From an uncultured Aquimarina sp. (GTDB lineage Bacteria > Bacteroidota > Bacteroidia > Flavobacteriales > Flavobacteriaceae): a stretch of 64,000 bases of DNA. The notes under the pieces are model-generated. The model was not told the DNA's origin, made no database searches, and saw only the letters and a list, made by a program, of their open reading frames with translations. The position numbers were made by a program, and so were the translations under genes. The stretch spans positions 234,889 through 298,888 of the forward strand of contig CANLOW010000004.1 in the NCBI GenBank assembly GCA_947493035.1, written 5' to 3'. Of this stretch, positions 19,026 to 27,599 are shown one piece after another (position 1 is the stretch's first letter; every line of letters starts with the position of its first letter).

Positions 19026-19517
19026 TCATTTTTCATAACGCCTAGTTTGGAGCTCTGTAAGCTTATCAAAAATCAAAGTAGACTCCCATCCTCTGTACTG
19101 AAGATATTGAATAAACTTTTGCTTAGAACGCTGAATAGATTCATCTTTAACTTGATTCCACCTTTTTTCAGCGAGCTTATGAAAAACACCTAAATACACT
19201 GAATCATCGATTTCCTCTAAGGCTTTTTTGATATTGTATTGCGAAATTTTTCGCTGTTTAAGCTCATTAACGATACGTTGTTTACCCCAATGTTTATTTT
19301 TAAATTTACCTCTCGCAAAACTTTGAGAAAATCTTGTTTCATCAAGATATTTATTTTCAATAAGGTGAATAATTATTTTTTCTCTAGCTTCAGGAATTAA
19401 ACGAAACTCTCTTAATTTCTGCTCCACTTCTTGATGGCATCGGTCTTGATAGACACAATAGCGCTCTAATTTTTTTAGCGCTTCAGTATAAGTAACCGGT
19501 TTTTGATTGCTGTACAT
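19026..19517 (-). CDS. recX: RecX regulatory protein
   Basis: The 163-residue, highly basic, helical protein contains RecX landmarks: CVYQDRCHQEVEQKL, YLDETRFSQSFARGKFKNKHWGKQRIVNELKQRKIS, and the Arg-rich end. RecX binds RecA filaments and modulates recombination and repair. It lies downstream of rng on the minus strand, with an intrinsic terminator between them, so it is likely transcribed separately or by read-through. Confidence 0.88.
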   Translation of the reverse strand: MYSNQKPVTYTEALKKLERYCVYQDRCHQEVEQKLREFRLIPEAREKIIIHLIENKYLDETRFSQSFARGKFKNKHWGKQRIVNELKQRKISQYNIKKALEEIDDSVYLGVFHKLAEKRWNQVKDESIQRSKQKFIQYLQYRGWESTLIFDKLTELQTRRYEK

Positions 19518-19570
19518 AGACCTGCAAAATTAGCATCTATCTAGGTTAACTCTAATTTTTAGGCATAAAA

Positions 19571-19595
19571 AAACCCAATCAAAAATGATTGGGTT
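19571..19595 (-). terminator. Intrinsic terminator after rng
   Basis: AACCCAATCA (19572-19581) pairs perfectly with TGATTGGGTT (19586-19595) around AAAA. On the minus strand the stem is followed by a run of seven T. It lies just beyond the rng stop at 19601. Confidence 0.85.
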
Positions 19596-19600
19596 CAATA

Positions 19601-21139
19601 TTATCTTAATTTTTTACCATTTTGACCATGAAAATGATATTCTAAGTACGTGTAAGCATCTCTTGGAGAGATTTTTATCCAACGCTTATGATACCAAGAC
19701 CATTTAGCGCGGACGGATGGAAATCCTTTAGTTAAATAAGCACAAATAAATGGATGAGCTGATAAACTCACTTCTTTACCCTTACTTCTTGTAATTAATC
19801 TCTTGAGGTCAACCTCAAGTTTATTTACTAAGGTTATTGGCGCCTCTACTTCAGCTTCTATACTAGGGTTTTTTTCCTTAGTTTTTATCGCTGTTTCAGG
19901 CCTTACCCTTTGCCTTGTAATTTGTACCAACCCAAATTTGCTGGGAGGTAATATTTTATGTTTGGCTCTATCATCTAGCATTTCTTCTCGAAGGCTATCA
20001 AATAGTGTTTTGCGATTTTCAGATTTATTCATATCTATAAAATCGACTACTATGATACCTCCCATATCACGAAGACGTAATTGCCTAGCAATCTCCTTGG
20101 CACTTATTAGATTAACCTCCAATGCTGTGTCCTCTTGATTTTTTGCTTTATTAGAACGATTTCCACTATTTACATCTATAACATGTAACGCTTCGGTATG
20201 TTCTATAACCAAATACGCTCCCTTACTCATGGAAACCGACTGACCAAAACTGGTTTTAATTTGACGCTCTATACCAAACTTTTCAAAAATGGGGATTTCA
20301 TTTTTGTACAGCTTAACTATTGACACTTTCTTAGGTTCTATTTCAGTAAGATAGTCTGTTACTTGTTGATGTAATTCTTCACTATCTACATGAATACCTG
20401 TAAATGTATCATTAAAAACGTCTCGTAAAATTGAAGAAGCTCGGTTTACTTCTCCTAAAACTTTTGATGGATGCTCTGCATTATATAATTTAGAACACAT
20501 ATTACTCCATCTTTCTATCAATTGCTCTAAGTCTTTTTCGAGTTCTGCAACACTTTGACCCTTTGCAACAGTACGGATAATAACACCAAATCCTTTAGGT
20601 TTAATGCTTTTAACAAGTCGTTTTAAACGATCTTTTTCTTCAATATCAGTAATTTTTTGAGAGACTGATACGCGATTGGAAAAAGGTACTAAAACAATAT
20701 AACGACCTGCAATAGAAATTTCAGAACTCAGTCTTGGACCTTTTGTGGAAATGGGTTCTTTTACTATCTGTACTAATACCGATTGATTAGATTTTAAAAC
20801 ATCGACAATGCTTCCTGCTTTATCGATATCATCTTCTGGTTGAAAATTCTTTAATGAATAGTCTTTTAGTTTACCTGAGCTTACACGTTTAATAAACTTC
20901 GACAATGAGTTGACTTGTGGACCTAAATCTAAATAATGTAAGAAAGCATCTTTCTCATAACCTACATTTACAAATGCAGCATTAAGACCCACTACAGGTT
21001 TACGAATTTTAGCGATAAAAATATCACCAACTGCAAACTTGTTTTCATCTTCATCTTTATGAAGTTCTATAAGTTTTCCATCCTTCAGTAAAGCAAAATC
21101 TGTAGACTCACCAGACCTAATAATTAACTCTTTGTTCAC
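19601..21139 (-). CDS. rng: Ribonuclease G/E family endoribonuclease
   Basis: The 512-residue protein has an N-terminal S1 RNA-binding domain inserted after MNKELIIRSG (IFIAKIRKPVVGLNAAFVNVG). The DNase I-like catalytic core carries the metal Asp residues in HVIDVNSGNRS and GGIIVVDFIDMNKSENR. It lacks the long disordered tail of enterobacterial RNase E, so it is RNase G-like in length. It processes rRNA and mRNA. Upstream, toward the HU gene, is an approximately 195-base leader with several hairpins, which may be regulatory. Confidence 0.92.
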   Translation of the reverse strand: MNKELIIRSGESTDFALLKDGKLIELHKDEDENKFAVGDIFIAKIRKPVVGLNAAFVNVGYEKDAFLHYLDLGPQVNSLSKFIKRVSSGKLKDYSLKNFQPEDDIDKAGSIVDVLKSNQSVLVQIVKEPISTKGPRLSSEISIAGRYIVLVPFSNRVSVSQKITDIEEKDRLKRLVKSIKPKGFGVIIRTVAKGQSVAELEKDLEQLIERWSNMCSKLYNAEHPSKVLGEVNRASSILRDVFNDTFTGIHVDSEELHQQVTDYLTEIEPKKVSIVKLYKNEIPIFEKFGIERQIKTSFGQSVSMSKGAYLVIEHTEALHVIDVNSGNRSNKAKNQEDTALEVNLISAKEIARQLRLRDMGGIIVVDFIDMNKSENRKTLFDSLREEMLDDRAKHKILPPSKFGLVQITRQRVRPETAIKTKEKNPSIEAEVEAPITLVNKLEVDLKRLITRSKGKEVSLSAHPFICAYLTKGFPSVRAKWSWYHKRWIKISPRDAYTYLEYHFHGQNGKKLR

Positions 21140-21154
21140 TTTATTAGATGTTAT

Positions 21155-21314
21155 GTCTTTACGTGTTTCACGTAAAAGACTGGTTATTACAAATTTTCAG
21201 GAATGACTAATGACTTTGAAAATTCAAAGTTTTGTGATTCCAACGCAGTATAAAACTGCTATTTCAATGAACGTTAAAACCCGTACTGCGCATAAAACAC
21301 AATTCGGGTTTAAA
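21155..21314 (-). other. Structured leader region upstream of rng
   Basis: Read on the minus strand, the leader contains a near-perfect stem GTCTTT-ACGTG/CACGT-AAAAGAC (21155-21180), an exact 8-bp stem ACTTTGAA/TTCAAAGT (21213-21230), a 5-bp stem GCAGT/ACTGC and a long-range pairing of AAACCCG (21277-21283) with CGGGTTT (21305-21311). RNase E of E. coli autoregulates through hairpins in its own leader; an analogous role here is inference. No ORF of useful size was seen. Confidence 0.45.
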
Positions 21315-21316
21315 CA

Positions 21317-21344
21317 GAAAAAGTAGTACTAAGACTACTTTTTC
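21317..21344 (-). terminator. Terminator-like hairpin at the end of the 29-residue basic protein gene
   Basis: GAAAAAGTAGT (21317-21327) pairs exactly with ACTACTTTTTC (21334-21344), with a 6-base loop. It overlaps the stop codon of the small gene. The stem's own A/T tract gives the T run on either strand. Confidence 0.6.
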
Positions 21345-21424
21345 TTATGACGATTAGCTCTTCTACGCTTTTTACGTTTGTGAGTTGCTACCTTATGTCT
21401 TTTTCTCTTTTTACCACTTGGCAT
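21335..21424 (-). CDS. 29-residue basic protein, AURKAIP1/COX24-type (ribosomal protein-like)
   Basis: A short ORF from the ATG at 21424 encodes 29 residues, almost all Lys/Arg/His: it begins MPSGKKRKRHKVATHKRKK and ends RANRHKKK. The pattern matches the bacterial AURKAIP1/COX24-domain mini-proteins; related ones (bS22 of mycobacteria, mS38 of mitochondria) are small-subunit ribosomal proteins. It sits 31 bases after the HU gene and before rng, likely in one transcript with HU. Ribosomal function in this organism is inferred. Confidence 0.8.
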   Translation of the reverse strand: MPSGKKRKRHKVATHKRKKRRRANRHKKK

Positions 21425-21455
21425 AATGATCTGTATTTATTTATGTTAATTCCTC

Positions 21456-21749
21456 TTATTGTTCTACCTCAACTTGAGTCTTAACCCCTTCCATGAAAAC
21501 CTTTGCTGGTTTGAAAGCAGGTATGTTGTGAGCAGGAATTTTAATCGTAGTATTTTTAGAGATATTTCTTCCAGTTTTTTCAGCACGTGTTTTGATGATG
21601 AAACTACCGAAACCTCTTAAGTAAACATTCTCTCCACTTTCTAGAGAAACCTTTACTTCATCCATAAACGATTCAACAGCTGCTTGTACATCTGTTTTTT
21701 CCATTCCTAATTTTGTAGCGATATTTGCTACGATATCAGCTTTTGTCAT
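21456..21749 (-). CDS. HU-family DNA-binding protein
   Basis: The 97-residue protein has the HU/IHF fold: MTKADIVANIATKLGMEKTDVQ, GENVYLRGFGSFIIKTRAEKTGRNISKNTTIKIPAHNIPAFKPAK. The DNA-wrapping arm carries the conserved RNP-like region with IP at the tip. It compacts and bends chromosomal DNA. A good Bacteroidota promoter precedes it. Confidence 0.95.
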   Translation of the reverse strand: MTKADIVANIATKLGMEKTDVQAAVESFMDEVKVSLESGENVYLRGFGSFIIKTRAEKTGRNISKNTTIKIPAHNIPAFKPAKVFMEGVKTQVEVEQ

Positions 21750-21778
21750 AATTCTATTTTGAGGGTTTTTTCAGTTTG

Positions 21779-21810
21779 CAAATATATTAATTTAATTTCC
21801 ATTAATTCAA
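21779..21810 (-). promoter_or_regulatory. Bacteroidota-type promoter of the HU gene
   Basis: On the minus strand TATATTTG (complement of 21779-21786) is a perfect TAnnTTTG -7 box. A TTG (complement of 21808-21810) lies 21 bases upstream as the -33 element. The leader to the HU start is about 29 bases. Confidence 0.6.
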
Positions 21811-21859
21811 CACTTAAGCGTGAATTTCTTAAACAATTTAAAATTTTAGATCTTTTTTT

Positions 21860-22921
21860 ATGTTAGTCGACTACTTTTACAACTACTTACAAATGTGGTA
21901 CTTATCTAATAAACGAGATTTACCATGGAGAAATTGTATAGACCCTTATAAAATTTGGCTAAGCGAAGTTATTTTACAACAAACCCGTGTAAATCAGGGA
22001 CTTCCGTACTATTTAAAATTTGAGAAGCATTATCCTACCGTTCAAGATTTAGCTAATGCTAGTGAAGAAGAAATATTGAAGCTATGGCAAGGTCTTGGCT
22101 ACTATTCTAGAGCCAGAAACCTTCATGCAGCAGCTAAAATGGTTATTCAAGATTTTGACGGAAAATTTCCTAATCAATATAAAGATCTTATAAAACTTAA
22201 GGGTATTGGCCAATATACAGCCTCTGCAATTGCTTCATTTAGCTCTAAAGAAGCTGTTGCTGTTGTTGATGGAAATGTATACAGAGTACTATCTCGAATT
22301 TTCGGAATTTTTACACCAATTAACAGTTCCGAAGGTATTAAGGAGTTTCAAAAGCTAGCCGACCAGCTATTGGATAGCAAAGATCCAGATATTCACAATC
22401 AAGCCATCATGGAATTTGGCGCCTTGCAGTGCACTCCTAAGAAACCGAATTGTATGTATTGTCCTTTTTCTAAAGATTGCTATGCTTATCAAAAAGGAGC
22501 TATAGAGGCATTACCTGAAAAAATTAAAAAAACTAAAATTAGAACTCGTCATTTTCATTATCTAATTATTACAAATGATAATGAAATACTAATTTCTAAA
22601 AGATCTCAAAAAGGTATATGGCAACATCTATACGAGTTTCCTTTAATAGAAACGGAAAAAAAAGTCACTACTTCTTTACTTTCAAAAAGAATTAAAGAAA
22701 ATTTAAAAATGAACTTGTTTGACCTAAAGCTGTTACACGATAACGAGAAAACTCATAAATTATCACACCAACACATTCATGCCTCCTTCTATCATTTAAC
22801 ACTAAACCCTAGCTTTTATGATTCACTAAGACCTTCATTTATTTCAATTCAAAAAAAAGAAATTGAAAACTACCCTGTACCTGTGTTGATTGACAATTTC
22901 TTGAAATTAGGGCTTTTGTAA
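21860..22921 (+). CDS. mutY: A/G-specific adenine glycosylase
   Basis: The 353-residue MutY has DLPWR near the start, the helix-hairpin-helix LKGIGQYTASAI, the catalytic Asp in VDGNVYRVLSR, and the four-Cys [4Fe-4S] loop C-x6-C-x2-C-x5-C in CTPKKPNCMYCPFSKDC. A C-terminal NUDIX-like domain recognises 8-oxoG. It removes adenine mispaired with 8-oxoguanine. The order mutY-ssb-gldE-gldD is typical of gliding flavobacteria. Confidence 0.95.
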   Translation: MLVDYFYNYLQMWYLSNKRDLPWRNCIDPYKIWLSEVILQQTRVNQGLPYYLKFEKHYPTVQDLANASEEEILKLWQGLGYYSRARNLHAAAKMVIQDFDGKFPNQYKDLIKLKGIGQYTASAIASFSSKEAVAVVDGNVYRVLSRIFGIFTPINSSEGIKEFQKLADQLLDSKDPDIHNQAIMEFGALQCTPKKPNCMYCPFSKDCYAYQKGAIEALPEKIKKTKIRTRHFHYLIITNDNEILISKRSQKGIWQHLYEFPLIETEKKVTTSLLSKRIKENLKMNLFDLKLLHDNEKTHKLSHQHIHASFYHLTLNPSFYDSLRPSFISIQKKEIENYPVPVLIDNFLKLGLL

Positions 22922-22966
22922 AATCTATTAATTTAATTAACTTGTAACTCTACATTTAATCTAATC

Positions 22967-23446
22967 ATGGCAGGCACAGTAAATAAAGTAATCCTAATAG
23001 GTCATACAGGTGATGACGTCAAAGTAACTTATTTTGAAGGAGGAGGCGCTATAGGTCGATTTCCTTTAGCTACGAACGAAGATTACGTCAACAAAAATAC
23101 CGGCGAACGTGTCTCTAATACCGAATGGCACAATATTGTAGTGCGAAATAAAGGTGCTGAAATTTGCGAGAAGTATTTAAAAAAAGGAGATAAAGTCTAC
23201 GTAGAGGGAAGGTTAAAAACTCGAAAATGGCAAGATCAAAATGGTCAAGATCGTTATTCGACAGAAATTCAATGTATCGATTTCACTTTTTTAAGTCCGA
23301 AAGGCGAATCACAAACTGGCAATCAAAATACTGGATATACTAACAACCAACCTGCTACCCCAAAACCTAGCACTCCTACAACCAATACGACACCACAATC
23401 TTCATTTACACCTGAGACACCTGAAGAAGATGATTTACCATTCTAA
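22967..23446 (+). CDS. ssb: Single-stranded DNA-binding protein
   Basis: The 159-residue protein has an OB-fold with MAGTVNKVILIGHTGDDVKV, the EWHNIVV strand and KVYVEGRLKTRKWQDQNGQ. A Thr/Pro/Asn-rich linker follows, then the acidic protein-interaction tail EEDDLPF. It coats ssDNA in replication and repair. It is 45 bases after mutY and 24 before gldE. Confidence 0.96.
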   Translation: MAGTVNKVILIGHTGDDVKVTYFEGGGAIGRFPLATNEDYVNKNTGERVSNTEWHNIVVRNKGAEICEKYLKKGDKVYVEGRLKTRKWQDQNGQDRYSTEIQCIDFTFLSPKGESQTGNQNTGYTNNQPATPKPSTPTTNTTPQSSFTPETPEEDDLPF

Positions 23447-23470
23447 TCCATTACATTAAAAATATTTTAA

Positions 23471-24787
23471 TTGGATCCAGACCCCTTACTCTTTATAGCA
23501 TTAACTCAATTTGAAATTACATTTCAACTAATACTTCTTGGAGTACTATTGATATTTTCAGCTATGATTTCTGGTAGTGAAATCGCCTTTTTTTCTTTAA
23601 CCACAACAGAATTAGAAGAGTATTCAAAAATCCAACCTAAGAGTAGCTCATTAATCGCTACACTATTAGAAAAGCCAAAAAAATTATTAGCTACCATACT
23701 TATTGCTAACAATTTTATAAATATTGCCATAGTTCTTTTAGCTGACGCTATTGGCAATCATTTATTTCAACACCTTAACCATCAAGTTATACTAGGCATT
23801 TCTATAAGGTTTATTACAGAAGTTTTTCTTGTAACTTTTATCATTTTATTATTTGGCGAAATTTTGCCAAAGATCTATGCTAATCGTAATAATTTAAGTT
23901 TTGCTAGCTTCATGGCATATCCATTAACTATCCTAAACAAAGGACTTTCTTTTTTTAATGAACCCATGCAATTCATCACAAAGAAACTAGAAGCACACTT
24001 TGACAAAAGCAAATCAGACTTAAATGTAAGCCAACTATCACAAGCATTAGAAATTACTGACGGAACAGAAACAACTTTACAAGAGAAAAAAATACTTGAA
24101 GGTATCGTAAGCTTTGGAACCACTGAAGTTCGCGAGGTTATGCAACCTCGAATGGATATTTTCTCAATAAAAACAGACAGCTCTTTTGAAAAAATTTTAA
24201 AAAAAATAAGCCATAATGGATTTTCTCGCGTACCTATTTACCAAGATTCGATAGATGATGTAATTGGCATATTATATGTAAAAGATTTACTACCGCATTT
24301 ATCAGAATCATATTTCGATTGGTTAACACTTATTCAAAAGCCGATATTTGTACCAGAAAATAAAAAACTAGACGATCTTCTAACGGAATTTCAGGAAAAG
24401 AAAAAACATCTTGCTGTTGTTGTAGACGAATATGGCGGTACTAGTGGTATCATAACACTAGATGATATTATTAGACAGATTGTTGGAGACATTAGTGACG
24501 AATTTGATGATGAAGACATTCATTACACGAAAGTCGATGACAAAAACTACATTTTTGAAGGACGTGTACACCTCAAGGATTTTTTTAAAATTCTTAAAAG
24601 AACACCTTCGGAAAACTTTAATAGCATAAAAAAGGACGCCGAAACCTTAGCAGGGTTTATTTTAGAAATTTCTAATAATTTCCCTAAACGAGGAGATAAA
24701 ATTCAATTTGAAAATTTTGATTTTTATATAGATAGTCTTGACAAAAAGAGAATAAAAAAAATAAAACTAACATTACAAGATGAATAA
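23471..24787 (+). CDS. gldE: Gliding motility-associated protein GldE (CNNM/CorC family)
   Basis: The 438-residue protein starts at TTG (codons Asp-Pro-Asp-Pro follow). It has four N-terminal membrane helices of the CNNM domain (about 15-165), a CBS pair beginning EVMQPRMDIFSI and ending in VVDEYGGTSGIITLDDIIRQIVGDI, and a CorC/HlyC C-terminal domain. Its position between ssb and gldD identifies it as GldE, required with GldD for gliding in Flavobacterium. It overlaps gldD by 8 bases. Confidence 0.93.
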   Translation: MDPDPLLFIALTQFEITFQLILLGVLLIFSAMISGSEIAFFSLTTTELEEYSKIQPKSSSLIATLLEKPKKLLATILIANNFINIAIVLLADAIGNHLFQHLNHQVILGISIRFITEVFLVTFIILLFGEILPKIYANRNNLSFASFMAYPLTILNKGLSFFNEPMQFITKKLEAHFDKSKSDLNVSQLSQALEITDGTETTLQEKKILEGIVSFGTTEVREVMQPRMDIFSIKTDSSFEKILKKISHNGFSRVPIYQDSIDDVIGILYVKDLLPHLSESYFDWLTLIQKPIFVPENKKLDDLLTEFQEKKKHLAVVVDEYGGTSGIITLDDIIRQIVGDISDEFDDEDIHYTKVDDKNYIFEGRVHLKDFFKILKRTPSENFNSIKKDAETLAGFILEISNNFPKRGDKIQFENFDFYIDSLDKKRIKKIKLTLQDE

Positions 24788-25343
24788 ACTACTTATTTAT
24801 ATCTTATTCATTGGAATAACTTTTATTTCGTGCAAAGATGAAGTATTACCTAAACCCAAAGCTCAACTGCGTTTAAATTATAAAAAAGCTATTTACGAAA
24901 ACACTGATACAGATTGTGCTTTCAACTTCAAAAAAAATAAAATTGCATACCTAAAGCGTGTTTCAAAGCACGGGTTCTGTGGTTTTAGAATCCAATACCC
25001 TAATCTTGACGCGACAATTTACCTGACCTATCGCCCTGTTCAATCAGACTTAGATAAACTATTAAAGGATGCTCAAAACCTAACCTATGAACATGTAGTA
25101 AAAGCTGACAATATAACTTCTCAGGTATATTCTAACAGCAGTCAACATGTACACGGAATGGTATATAAAGTATCTGGGGATGCGGCTTCAGCATCTCAAT
25201 TTTACTTAACAGACAGTACACATCATTTTCTACTCGGTTCTGTTTATTTCAACACAAAACCAAACTTCGACTCCATTTTACCTGGAATCAAATATTTAGA
25301 AAACGACCTACAAACGATGATTGAATCATTACAATGGAAATAA
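24780..25343 (+). CDS. gldD: Gliding motility lipoprotein GldD
   Basis: The 187-residue lipoprotein has a signal ending TFISC with a lipidated Cys. The body matches GldD: LPKPKAQLRLNYKKA, FRIQYPNLDATIYLTYRPV and a Tyr/Phe-rich end with SVYFNTKPNFDSILPGI. In Flavobacterium johnsoniae GldD is essential for gliding, and most gld products support the T9SS machinery. Translationally coupled to gldE. Confidence 0.93.
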   Translation: MNKLLIYILFIGITFISCKDEVLPKPKAQLRLNYKKAIYENTDTDCAFNFKKNKIAYLKRVSKHGFCGFRIQYPNLDATIYLTYRPVQSDLDKLLKDAQNLTYEHVVKADNITSQVYSNSSQHVHGMVYKVSGDAASASQFYLTDSTHHFLLGSVYFNTKPNFDSILPGIKYLENDLQTMIESLQWK

Positions 25344-25344
25344 A

Positions 25345-25719
25345 TTATAAAAAAAGTTGGTCTACATTTATATCATACTTTTTAGAGACATCATCAAAAA
25401 ACTCTAAAAACTGTTTCTGCCTTTTACCAAAGTAATTAGAAACTTGAATCACTTTCTTCATATCTGCAAACAACTCATCTAATTCGTCCTTAGATATATT
25501 ATTTTTAGAGATATAATGTTTGATTTTAAACCTTGCCGCCCTAGAAGTATCCTTGTAATAGCATTTTGATTGTACTAAATACATATAACTACCAACAATA
25601 TCGCAAATTGAGTTTACTTGCGTCTTTGTCTGAAAACTACTTAAGTCATTAAAATAAATTAACACATAAGTCTTAAAAGCTAACATGTCCCAATCTTTAT
25701 AATCCATATTAAAACACAA
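25345..25719 (-). CDS. Hypothetical protein, 124 residues
   Basis: I do not recognise this protein. It is soluble, helical and charged, with three Cys in the middle (SICDIVG, SKCYYKD) and C-terminal helices rich in Phe/Lys (GKRQKQFLEFFDDVSKKY). It converges on gldD with almost no space. An upstream ATG and the next one four codons in (MDYKDW) are both possible starts. It could encode a small flavobacterial orphan. Confidence 0.55.
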   Translation of the reverse strand: MCFNMDYKDWDMLAFKTYVLIYFNDLSSFQTKTQVNSICDIVGSYMYLVQSKCYYKDTSRAARFKIKHYISKNNISKDELDELFADMKKVIQVSNYFGKRQKQFLEFFDDVSKKYDINVDQLFL

Positions 25720-25970
25720 ATTTTTATTATAAATTAATCAACATAAGGAGTGAATTACTACAAATATAAAATCATACTTAACTTAAACGTTGTGCAAACA
25801 AAAAAACATTTTAGCAGTTAATAAAAATATATGTGATACACTGTATTTACTGATGTTTATATTCATTTTTTTCATTAAAAATTTTTTATTTCCTTTTAAT
25901 TATTAGTTAACAAACTACTTAACACTTGTTAAAAAAAGCATTCACTATTTTTATCATCTAAATAATCGAT

Positions 25971-26858
25971 ATGAGTTCTTTATTATCCTTTTTACGAAAG
26001 GATCATTCTAGAAGTATTCTTGCTGTAGACCACAAAACAACCACAACACTTGTTTTGTGTGTAGTATTCATGGTAATGATCCTACTCAAACCATATGTGC
26101 TAAATATGTATACTTTAAAACCTCGGATTTTTGTCGGCGCTGTATACACGATATTATCAACACTAGGTGTATGGATTGTAAGGCTTATCCTAAAACCATA
26201 TAGCCCTAAAAAATACACCAATCTTAGTGAAGTTATCCTTGTTATAGGCAGCATTTTATGCGCCTGGGTATTATGCTATTTATTCACAGAAACTATTTTA
26301 GACATACTAATCAAAAAAACCTTAGGAACTAACTACTACGCAATAATACCTGATGACTTTTTTCTCGGAAGCCTTTTTAATATGTTCACATTCGGATTAA
26401 CCGTTTATTCAATAGTTAAACTATATGATTTCAAATATTTGCTTTTTGCTAAAGAAAATGATCCATACTTAAAAAAAGTTACGCAAATTACTTCCAAACA
26501 AATTTCTCAAACACAAAAAACTATAAAGCTTGAAGGAAAAAACAAAGGAGAGAATATAGAAATTCAATTAAAAAAATTTGTATTCATTAAGGGGGATGGG
26601 CACTATATCAACATCAACTATTTAACACCTAATAATCACTTAGAAACTACCGTACTTAGGCTATCCCTAAAAGAAGCTGAAGATCAATTACAAACCACAA
26701 CTAATCTTTTTAGATGCCATAGATCTTATATTATAAATACCGATTATTTAAAATCTATAATTTCAGACTCTCAAAAAAGCTATGCTTTACTAACTAATCA
26801 TCTTGGAGAAATACCTGTTTCAAAGAAAAAAGTAGCAACTTTAGAAAATCTCAACTAA
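25971..26858 (+). CDS. Membrane-anchored LytTR DNA-binding regulator
   Basis: The 295-residue protein has four predicted membrane helices (about 25-45, 55-75, 83-105 and 130-155) followed by a LytTR domain (about 195-293) with VFIKGDGHYININY, LFRCHRSYIINTDYL and EIPVSKKKV. There is no receiver domain, so it is a one-component, membrane-linked LytTR protein of a type frequent in Bacteroidota. Direct repeats AGTTAACA (25905) and ACTTAACA (25917) upstream may be its own sites. The signal is unknown. Confidence 0.85.
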   Translation: MSSLLSFLRKDHSRSILAVDHKTTTTLVLCVVFMVMILLKPYVLNMYTLKPRIFVGAVYTILSTLGVWIVRLILKPYSPKKYTNLSEVILVIGSILCAWVLCYLFTETILDILIKKTLGTNYYAIIPDDFFLGSLFNMFTFGLTVYSIVKLYDFKYLLFAKENDPYLKKVTQITSKQISQTQKTIKLEGKNKGENIEIQLKKFVFIKGDGHYININYLTPNNHLETTVLRLSLKEAEDQLQTTTNLFRCHRSYIINTDYLKSIISDSQKSYALLTNHLGEIPVSKKKVATLENLN

Positions 26859-26875
26859 TAACCCTCTACGAAAAG

Positions 26876-27523
26876 TTATAACTTACCACTCCATTCTCCG
26901 TAAAATTGCTCTAAAAAACTTTCCATATACCTATGACGAGCTTCAGCTAGACTTCTCCCCGTTTCTGTATTCATTCGATCTTTTAACAACAATAACTTCT
27001 CATAAAAATGATTGACTGTAGGAGCAGTAGATTTTTTATACTCTTCTTTAGTCATTTTTAAATTAGGGGGAATTGAAGGATCATAAATAGCCCTATTTTT
27101 AAACCCTCCATAATTAAATGTTCTTGCAATACCGATAGCCCCTATAGCATCTAAACGATCTGCATCTTGAACAACATCCAATTCTAAAGAACTAAAAGAC
27201 CTTTCTTCATTCCCTCCTTTGAATGAAATATTCTCTATAATTTGAACTACATGATTAATCGTTTTTGGATCTACCTCCTGACTTCTCAAAAACTCTTTAG
27301 CAACTCTTGGACCAACTGATTCATCTCCATTATGAAATTTTGAATCTGCTATATCATGAAGTAATGCCCCCAACTGAATTACTACTAAGTCTACTTTTTC
27401 TGTTTTTGCTATCAACAAACTATTTCTATAAACACGCTCAATATGAAACCAATCATGACCTCCTTCTGCATTTTTCAACGTTTCTTGAACAAAAGCTATA
27501 GTCTTTTCTATTAAGTTCTTCAT
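26876..27523 (-). CDS. HD-domain phosphohydrolase (YedJ-like)
   Basis: The 215-residue HD protein carries the first His in GHDWFHIERVYRNS, the HD pair in GALLHDIADSKFH and the later Asp in VQDADRLDAIGAIGIARTF. These form a complete metal centre. It is of the YedJ/YpgQ type, probably acting on nucleotides; the substrate is not identifiable. It converges with the LytTR gene. Confidence 0.87.
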   Translation of the reverse strand: MKNLIEKTIAFVQETLKNAEGGHDWFHIERVYRNSLLIAKTEKVDLVVIQLGALLHDIADSKFHNGDESVGPRVAKEFLRSQEVDPKTINHVVQIIENISFKGGNEERSFSSLELDVVQDADRLDAIGAIGIARTFNYGGFKNRAIYDPSIPPNLKMTKEEYKKSTAPTVNHFYEKLLLLKDRMNTETGRSLAEARHRYMESFLEQFYGEWSGKL

Positions 27524-27538
27524 AATTCAAACATAAAA

Positions 27539-27562
27539 AAAGCCACATCAAAATGTGGCTTT
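27539..27562 (-). terminator. Intrinsic terminator after the acyl-ACP desaturase gene
   Basis: AAAGCCACAT (27539-27548) pairs with ATGTGGCTTT (27553-27562) around CAAA. On the minus strand the stem is followed by a T run. It lies downstream of the desaturase stop at 27600. Confidence 0.85.
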
Positions 27563-27599
27563 AAGTACTTAAAATCTATATTATTTTTTCAATCCCCTC

